Positions 5,683 to 14,600 of a stretch of 30,724 nt of DNA are shown in pieces. Made by a program: the position numbers and the translations under genes. The notes under the pieces are model-generated. The model was not told the origin of the DNA and searched no databases. It was given only the letters and a program-made list of their open reading frames with translations. The stretch spans positions 1 through 30,724 of the forward strand of contig CAYTLW010000093.1 in assembly GCA_964438735.1 (NCBI GenBank), written 5' to 3'. Origin of the DNA: CAYTLW01 sp964438735. Lineage in GTDB: Bacteria; Myxococcota_A; UBA9042. The stretch's first letter is position 1; each line of letters begins with the position of its first letter.

Positions 5683-8600
5683 TCAGTTGCACGTCCAGCC
5701 GACTTCGATGTCATCGATCCAGGCGCCCTGGCCGTTGTTCTGGGACTGGTTGGCGAAGAAAGCGAAGCCCAGGTTCACGGTCTGACCCATGACGCTGTCG
5801 AGCGGGATGTTCGCCTGAATGAACAAGGGCACCGACTGGCAGAGTTGGCCGTTGGGCGGGATCTGGCCCTGGACGGTCACCGCCACCCGGTCGGCCAGGG
5901 AGTTGCAGGTGGTCGATTCGCCGGGGTCTCGATCGTACTTGAGCCGGAACCGCCAGAACGCCGTGCTGACGCCAGCGGGGATGAAGATGGTCGGCAACGC
6001 CGCCGTGGCCACCACCGGGCCGAAGTTGTAGCTATGGGTGCCGGTGAGTGGATTGATATTGCCGATGTACAGGCTCGACGGCGCGCTGGTGTACTCCTTC
6101 TTGCTGGTCTGCCAGCTGATCAGCGGGTTGGTCGAGGTGGTCGTCAGGCCGCCCACGCCGTCGCTGAAGTTGGCCTTGAAGCCGGGGTAGGGAGCGTTGA
6201 CGCACAACCCTGTGGCCGCGTTGCAGCTGTCCTTGGTGCAGGCGCTGCCATCGTCGCAGTCGACGTCCTTGCCCGCGCACTGGCCCTGGTCGTTGCAGAG
6301 ATCCACATCGGTGCACTTGTTGCCATCGTCGCAGCTGCCGCCCGGATTCGGCGGATTGCTGCATTTACCCGACTTGCTGTCGCAGGCGTCCAGGGTGCAG
6401 GGCTGGCCGTCGTCGCAATCCTGCGGGCCCTGGCAGCAGTCGGCGGCGCCGGTGGCCTGGATCTTCAGGTTGTCGATGTAGGCGCCCTCGCCCTTATTCG
6501 AGGTCTCGTCCACGGTGGTGAAGCGAAGGGTGATCTGCACCACCTGGCCGATGAAGTTGTTCAGGCTCCACGTGCGCGCCTGGAAGCCCAGCGTGCTGGA
6601 GCAGAGCTGACCGACCTGCAGCACGCCGTTGACATAGAGCTGGATCTTGTCGCGCGAGCAACCGTTGTTGTTGACCAGCAGCTGGTAGTCGATGCTGAAG
6701 CTCGCCTGGCCGGACGCGGGCAGCTGCACCGGCGGCAGCATCACGTCGCCCATGCTCTGGCCGTAGTCGTAGTCCATGGACTTGGTATTGCCGTAGTAGA
6801 AGGCGTTGGGCTGGCTGGCCGATTTGCCGGCCAGGATCTGCCAGGTGACGTCCTTGTTGGTGTTCTGTACGTACAGACCGTTGGGCTGGCCATCGTCGAA
6901 GTCTTCGGCGTAGAGCGTCACGGCGCCATCGGACGGCGGCGTGGTCGAGCTGCAGCTGCCATCTTTGCAGGCCTCGATCGTGCACGGTGAGCCGTCGTCG
7001 GTGCAGGGCACGGGCGCGCGCTCGCAGTCGTTATTCTTGCAGGTGTCGACCGAGCACTTGTCCAGATCGTCGCAGTCGCCGTCGCTGGCGCAGCAGCTGG
7101 GATTCTTGGGCCCGGCGGTGCAGGCGCCGGCGTCGCATTTTTCGCCGACTGTGCAGGGATCGCCATCGTCGCAGGGGCCCGATGTGGGCACGTTCAGGCA
7201 GCCCTGACCGGCCTGGCAGACGTCGAAGGTGCACTGGTTGCCATCGTCGCAGTTGCTGTTCTTGCCGACGCACTTGGCCGCCGCATCGCAGGCGTCGTCG
7301 TTGGTGCAGGCGTCGCCATCATCGCAGGGCTGCCCGGTGGCCGGGATGAACTGGCACTCGCCGGTGGTGGTATTGCACGAGTCGTTGCTGCACGGGTTGC
7401 TGTCGGCGCAGGACTTCGGTGTGCCCTGGCACAGGCCGCCCTGGCAGGCGTCGCTGCTGGTGCACTCGTTGTCGTCGCTGCACGGCGTGCCATTGGGCAA
7501 TGATTTGCTCAAGCACTGGCCGGTGTTCTGCTGGCAGGCGTACTTGCCGCAGGGCGGATCGGTGAGGTGACTGCAGTCGACCACGGTGGTGGGATCGACC
7601 TGGCAGGCCTGATCGACGCACTTCAAGGTGCCGTTGCAGAAGTTGCCATCCTCCTTGTCGGCGCAGTCGGCGTCGGACTTGCACTCGCAGGCCGTGGGCG
7701 TGCCTTCGCACTTGCCGGACTTGCAGGTATCTGAGGTGGTGCAGTTGTTGCCGTCGTTGCACGGGATGCTGCTCAGCGGCGTATTGACGCATCCGTTGGC
7801 CGGATCGCAGCTGTCCTGGGTGCAGGTGTTGCTGTCGTTGCACGACTTGTTGATGCCGCTGCACAGACCGCCGCTCTTGCATAGATCGCTGATGGTGCAC
7901 GCGTTGCCGTCGTCGCAGGAGGCGCCATTGGGCAGGGTCGTGGTCTGGCATTGACCGGTCTGCATGACGCAGGCGGTGGTCTTGCATGGCGTGTCGCCCT
8001 TGGTATCGCAGACCACCACCGTTTTGGCGTCGACCACGCACTGGTTGTTGCTGCAGATCAGCGTGCCGTTGCACAGGTTGCCATCTTCGAGCTTGGCGCA
8101 GTCGGCGTTGCCCTGGCACTGGCAGACGTTGGCGCCACCGACACACTTGCCGCCCTGGCAGAGGTCGCCGCTCGTGCACTTGTTGCCGTCATCGCAGAGT
8201 CCGGCGGTGGGCACGTGCTGGCAGCCCAGGGCCGCGTTGCAGCTGTCGGCGGTGCAGACATTGCTGTCGTTGCATTGTAGCGGGTCGCCCGTGCACTTGC
8301 CGTTGAAGCAGCTGTCGGCGCTGGTGCAGAGCGACTTGTCGTCGCAGGGGCTGCCGTTGGGGTGCTGCTTCTTGCTGCAGTGACCTGTCTGCGGATTGCA
8401 GATGGCCGTGCCGCAGGTCTCGTCCACCTGGCCACTGCAGTCGATGATGGTGCCCGGGTCGATGATGCACTTGTTGGCATTGCAGACCAGCGTGCCGTTG
8501 CAGACGTTGCCATCTTCGAGCTTGGCGCAGTCGGCGTCGGACTTGCACTGGCAGGTGTTGGTGCCGGACTGGCAGCTTCCACCGGCGCAGGTGTCGCCGT

Positions 8601-11600
8601 CCGTGCACGGATCGCCGTCGTCGCATGGGTTGTTGTTGGGCGCGTTCAGGCATTTGCCGGCATCGCAGACATCGTTGGTGCAGGGGTTGGAATCGTCGCA
8701 GTCGACGTCGCCCTTGCAGCAGGTCGGATCGAAGACCGCCTGGCACTTGCCGGCCACGCAGGTGTCGATGGAGCAGGCGTCGCCGTCTTCGCAATCGGCG
8801 TCGACCTTGCAGCAGCCGGCGACGGGCTGGTTGCTGCAGGTTCCGCCGCCGAGGGACTTCTCGCAGACCATGCATGGGTTGTCGAGCTTCAGGCAGATGT
8901 CGTTCCACGTGCCGTCGGTCCACATCTCGGCCACGTCTTCGGGGGAGCCGCAGCAGTTCTCGCACTCGTTGGGTTCGCCGTCTGCCCAGTTGTCGTAGTT
9001 GGCCGGGCTGCCATCGGACCAGACCCAGGTGTCGTCCTTGGCCAGGTCGTTGAAGCCGATCCAGACGTCGCTGCAGCCGGCCTGGTTGCCGAGCCCGCGG
9101 ACGAAGTCGTTGTCCGCCTTGCTGCCGATGCTCACCAGCTGGCCACCCCAGGCCAGGCAGGCGTCCTGCGCTTCGAACCAGGTGCTGTTCTGGCTGATGA
9201 CCTTGTAGCAGCGGCCGTCCTGGAGCACGCCGTCGGGGCAGGCGTCGACCTTGCAGGAGTCGGCCGTGCAGTCGTTCTTGTCGTCGCAGTTCTTGTCCTT
9301 GGTGCAGCAGCCATAGATGACCTCGTTCTTGCACGCGCCCGTGGCCGCATCGCAACTGTCGGTCGTGCAGGCGTAGTTGTCATCGCAGTCGTTGAAGGCG
9401 CCGGGTTTGCAGGCGCCGTCGACGCACTCGCCCGTGCCGGTGCACTTGTCGTCATCTTCGCAGGCGATGCCGTTGGCGGGCCCCGATGTGCACTGGTTGT
9501 TGGTGCAGACGTCGACCGTGCAGGCCTTGCCGTCGTCGCAGTCGCCGTCGACCTTGCAGGCGCAGACATCGGGTCCCGGGGCGCAGCTGCCGGCCTGGCA
9601 GACGTCGGGCGAGGTGCAGTTGTCGCCGTCGTCGCATGGCGTGCCGGTGGCCGACTGGTGCAGGCAACCGGCCGACGCATCGCAGATGTCGTTGGTGCAG
9701 GCGTTGGCGTCGTCGCAGTCCACCTTGGCGCCGCCGCAGACGCCGCCGGTGCAGCTGTCGGGGGTGGTGCAGGCGGTGCCGTCATCGCAGGGCGTGCCGT
9801 CGGGTTCGTTCTCCTTGAAGCAGTTGCCGGTCGGCGGGTCGCAGATGGTCTGCACGCAGGGGCTCGAGGGGCCGCCCTGGCAGTTGATGACCGTCTTGGG
9901 ATCGATGACGCATTGATTGGCCGTGCAGATGTGCGTGCCCTTGCACTTGTCATTGCCGTCAAAGGGTTTGCAGTCGGCGTCCGTTTTGCACTGGCAGGCG
10001 TTCTTGCCGGTGCATTTGCCGGCGCTGCAGGTGTCGCCCTGGGTGCAGGCGTCGCCATCGTCGCAGGCGTCGCCGTCCTTGTTGTTGGTGAAGCAACCCT
10101 GGGACGGGTCGCAGCCGCGCTCGATGCAGGTCTCGGACTTGCCGCAATCGATGACCTGGCCGCTGCACGCGCCGCCGGTGCATTTATCGTTGGCGGTGCA
10201 GGCGCTGTTGTCGCTGCAGGGGTTGCCGTCGGCGTCGTTCTGCAACACGCACTGGCCGGTCTTGGGCATGCAGAGGGCGCTCTTGCATGGCGGTGTCGGC
10301 ACGGCGCTGCAATCCACCACGGAGTTGGGATCGAGCACGCATTTATTGGCCTGGCAGATCAGGGTGCCGTTGCAGAGATCGCCATCTTCCTGGCCGGCGC
10401 AGTCGGCCGTGGTCTTGCATTCGCACTGGTTGGCGCCGCCCTTGCAGCCGCCATCGCTGCAGGCATCGCCCGTGGTGCAGATGTCGCCATCGTCGCAGGG
10501 GTTGGTATTGGGGGTGGCCACGCAGCCGCCGCTCTGGGCGTCGCAGGCGTCGTCCGTGCAGGGGTTGCCATCGTTGCAGACCTTGGCGTCGCCACCCTGG
10601 CAGCCGCCGCCGATGCAGATGTCGCCGGTGGTGCAGGCGTCGCCATCATCGCAGGGGCCCGGCGCGGGCACATGGCTGCACAGGCCGTTGTTGGTGGTGC
10701 ACGAGTCGGCGGTGCAGGGGTTGTTATCGCCGCAATCCTTCGGCTTGCCGGCGCAGGATGCCGGCCCGAGGCCGCCGCAGACGTCGCCCGTGGTGCACGG
10801 GTTGCCATCATCGCAGGGCCCGTTGGTCGGCTGGTGTACGCAGCCGCCGTCGGACTGGCAGCTGTCGGCCGTGCAGACATCGCCATCGTCGCAGTTCATC
10901 TTGACGCCGGGTTGGCAGACCATGCCGCCGGCCACGGTCACGCAGATGTCGCCGGCCGTACAGGCGTCACCATCGTCGCAAGGGGCGCCCACCTGGGGCG
11001 AACTCAGACATCCGATGACGGCGTTGCAGACATCGTTGGTGCACGGCTTGTTGTCATCGCACTTGCTGGAGTCGGCCTGGAAGTCGCAGCCCGAAGCCGG
11101 CACGCAGACGTCCATGGTGCAGTCGATCTTGTCATCGCATTGAATCGGCGCGCCCACGCAGAGTCCGAGCACGCAGCCGTCCCCGGTCGTGCAGAGGTTG
11201 TCGTCGCTGCAGGGCGTGCCATCGGGCGACGCCTGCTTGTCGCATTTGCCGGTCGCCGGCGTGCACTGGACCTTCAAGCAGGAGCTGTTGCCCGGATCGC
11301 AGTTGACCACCGAGCCCGGATCCACCTTGCAGTTGCCGCCCTGGCAGGTCATCTCGCCGTTGCACTTGTCGTTATCCTGCGGGCAGTCCGAGTCCTGGGT
11401 GCAGACGCAGGTGTTGATGGGGCCGGGGTTGCAGGTGCCCTGGAAGCAGAGCGAGATCGGCGTACAGGGGTCGCCGTCGTCGCAGATCTTGGGCAACGAG
11501 TTGTTGAATACGCAGCCCTTTTGCGGGTCGCAGGCGTCGTCGGTGCACTCCTTGCCGTCATCGCAGGTGATGCCCTTCTTCAGGCACGCGCCGGCGAAAC

Positions 11601-14600
11601 ACTGCTCGGCCGTGGTGCACTCATCACCATCGGGGCAGGGCGTGCCGTTGGGCTCGTTGGCGATGCTGCAGGTGCCATCCTTGGGATTGCACGCGTCGGT
11701 CTGGCAGGACCCGGCGCCCGGCGGGCACTTGACCACGGTGCTGGCGTCGAAGGCGCACTTGCTGTTCTGGCAGGTGAAGATGCCGTTGCACACGTCGCCA
11801 TCGTCGTGGCCAACGCAGTCCCCATCCACCTTGCAGTCGCACTGATTGGCGCCTGGCTTGCACGCGCCGTCAGCGCATTGATCGCCGATGGTGCAGCTGT
11901 CGCCGTCGCTGCAGGGGCCGTTGACAGGCGTGGCCAGGCACTTGCCCTGGCCGTCGCAACTCTGGGCGGTGCAGGGGTTGCCATCATCGGCGCAGCCGTG
12001 CGGTCCGACGCACTTGCCGGCGGTGCATTGGCCGGTGCCGCCGCAGAGGGTCGCGCCGCCGCAGGGGGTGCCATCGCCGGCGGGTTTGACGTCGCAGGCG
12101 CCGGTCTTGGCGTTGCACTCGCTGGTCGAGCAGCCGTTGCCGGGCGGGCAGGTCACCACCGTCTTGGGGTCGATCACGCAGGTGTTGTTGCTGCAGATCA
12201 GGGTGCCGTTGCAGAGGCTGTCATCTTCGAACTTGGCGCAGTCGGCGCTGACCTGGCATTGGCAGTTGTTGGGCCCCGGTGCGCAGGCGCCCCCCTGGCA
12301 GGAGTCCTGCTGGGTACACGGGTTGCCGTCGTCGCAAGCGGCGCCGTCATCGGGCTTGTTGACGCATCCTGTGGCGCTGTCGCAATCGTCGGTGGTGCAG
12401 GGGTTGGCGTCGGCACAGACCAGCGCGCTGCCGGTGCAGGCGCCCTTGCTGCAGGTGTCGCCTACGGTACAAAGGCTGCCGTCATTGCAATCTGTGCCAT
12501 CGATGACCGGCTTGGCCTTGCACTGGCCGTCGTCGGGATCGCAGGTCTGCTTGGCGCACTCGGTGTCTTTGTTGCCGTCGCAGACCACCGGTGAGCCGGG
12601 CGCCACGACGCAGGCATTGGCCTGGCAGATCAAGGTGCCGTTGCACGGATTGCCGTCGTCCTTGGCCACGCAGTCGGCGTTGCTGGTGCACTCGCAGGTA
12701 TTGATGCCGCCCTGGCAGCTGCCGTTGGGCAGGCAGATATCCGGCGTTGTGCAGGGGTTGCCGTCGCTGCAGGGGCCCAGGGTCGGCGTGTTCACGCAGC
12801 CGGTCTTGGCGTCACACTTGTCGGCGGTGCATGGCTTGCCATCGTCGCAGTCCAGGGCGTTCTGGCCGATGCAGACACCGCCGAAGCACGCCGAGGTGGC
12901 CGTGCAGGCGCTGCCGTCGTCGCACGGGCCGCCGTCTTTGACCGATTCGTTGTTGCAGTTGCCCGTTGCGGGCTGGCAGACCGCGTTGGTGCAGGGGTTG
13001 CCGGTGTCTGGGCAGATCACGGCGCTGTTCGGCTTGGGCTGGCAGGCGCCGGCGACGCATTGCAGCACGCCGTTGCACAGGTTGCCGTCATCTTTGGCCG
13101 CGCAGTCGACGTCGTTCTTGCACTCGCCGCAGGTGTCCTTGCCCGCCGTGCAGGAGCCGCCGGCGCAGACATCGCCGTCGGTGCAGGGGTTGCCATCGTC
13201 GCAGGGCAGGGTGTTGGCGCTGTGCTTGCAGCCCGTAGCCGGGTCGCAGACGTCGGTGGAGCAGGGGTTGTCGTCATCGCAGTCGAAGGGGGTGCCCTTG
13301 CAGGTGCCGCCGACGCATTGATCCTTGCTGGTGCAGACGTCGCCATCGCCGCATTGAGTGCCATCCGGGAACGGCGTTGGCGCGCACTTGCCCGTCTTCT
13401 CGTCGCAGAGATTGGCGGTGCACGAGGTGTTGTTCGAGGGATCGCATTGCACGATGGAGCTGGGATCGAGGGCGCACTTGCCGCCCTGGCAGGTGAGCAC
13501 GCCGTTGCAGAGGTTGCCGTCATCCTTGGCCACGCAGTCCGCGTTGACCTCGCACTCGCACGTGCCCGCGCCGGGGGTGCACTCGCCGCCCTGGCAGATG
13601 TCGCCGAGCGTGCAGGCATCGCCGTCGTCGCAGAGCGACTGGTTGTTCAGGTGGAAGCAGCCCTGGGCGGGATTGCAGCCGTCCGCGGTGCAGATGTTGT
13701 CGTCATCACAGACGACCTTGACGCCGCCAGCGCAGGCGCCGTCGCTGCACAGTTCGCCGGTGGTGCAGGCGCTGCCGTCATCGCAGACCTGCTTGTCGGG
13801 CTGCTTGACCATGGTGCATTTGCCCGTGGCCGCCTGGCAGGTGTTGGCCTGGCAGGGGCCATCTCCGCTGGCATCGCAGACCACGGCGCTGCCCGCCTTG
13901 GCCTGGCATTTATTGCCCAGGCATGCCGGCACGCCGTTGCAGAGGTCGTTGTCGTCGGGGCAATCGGCATCCTGCTGGCATTCGCAGATGTTCTGGCCGC
14001 CGCCGCAGGTGCCATCGGCGCCGCAGGACTGGCCGGCCGTGCAGGCGTTGCCGTCGTCGCAGAAGAGGCCGACCTGGACCACGTGGCTGCAGCCCTTGAC
14101 CGGATCGCAGCTGTCCTTGGTGCAGCCGTCGCCGTCATCGCAGGCCGGCTTGCCGCTGCCGATGCAGACGCCCGCCTGGCAGAGGCCGCCTGACGCGCAC
14201 TTGTCCTGGTCGGAGCAGTCGCTGCCGTCGAGTTTGTTGATCAGCTCGCACTTGCCGCTCTTGGCCAGGCACTTGACCTCGGTGCACAGCCCGCCGCCGG
14301 ATGGGTCGCAGACCACGGCCGTGCCATCGGGCAGACAGGCGCCCTGCTTGCAGACCAGGCCGCCGTTGCAGATGTCGCCATCGTCGTATGCGGCGCAGTC
14401 CGCGTCTTTGGTGCACTGGCAGACATTGGGTCCAGGCACGCAGCCGCCGTCGCCGCAAGAATCGCCCTTGGTGCAGGCGTTGCCGTCGTCGCAGGGCAGG
14501 CCCAGCGAGCCGTCTACCGGGCTCGTGGTGCAACCCTTGAGGGGCTCGCAGAGATCGGCGGTGCACAGGTCGCCATCGTCGCAGACCAGGGGCGTGCCGC

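Noticed and set aside
4149..5792. 547-codon plus-strand frame through the GC palindromes and the somatomedin-B gene
   Set aside because: It is composition-driven: it passes through the homopolymer cluster and reads the antisense of a clear secreted protein.
8362..12594. 1410-codon open frame on the plus strand, opposite the giant gene
   Set aside because: Its Ala/Gly/Val-rich translation has no domain, start site or signal. It is open only because the antisense of the repeated Cys/Asp/Gly codons lacks stops.
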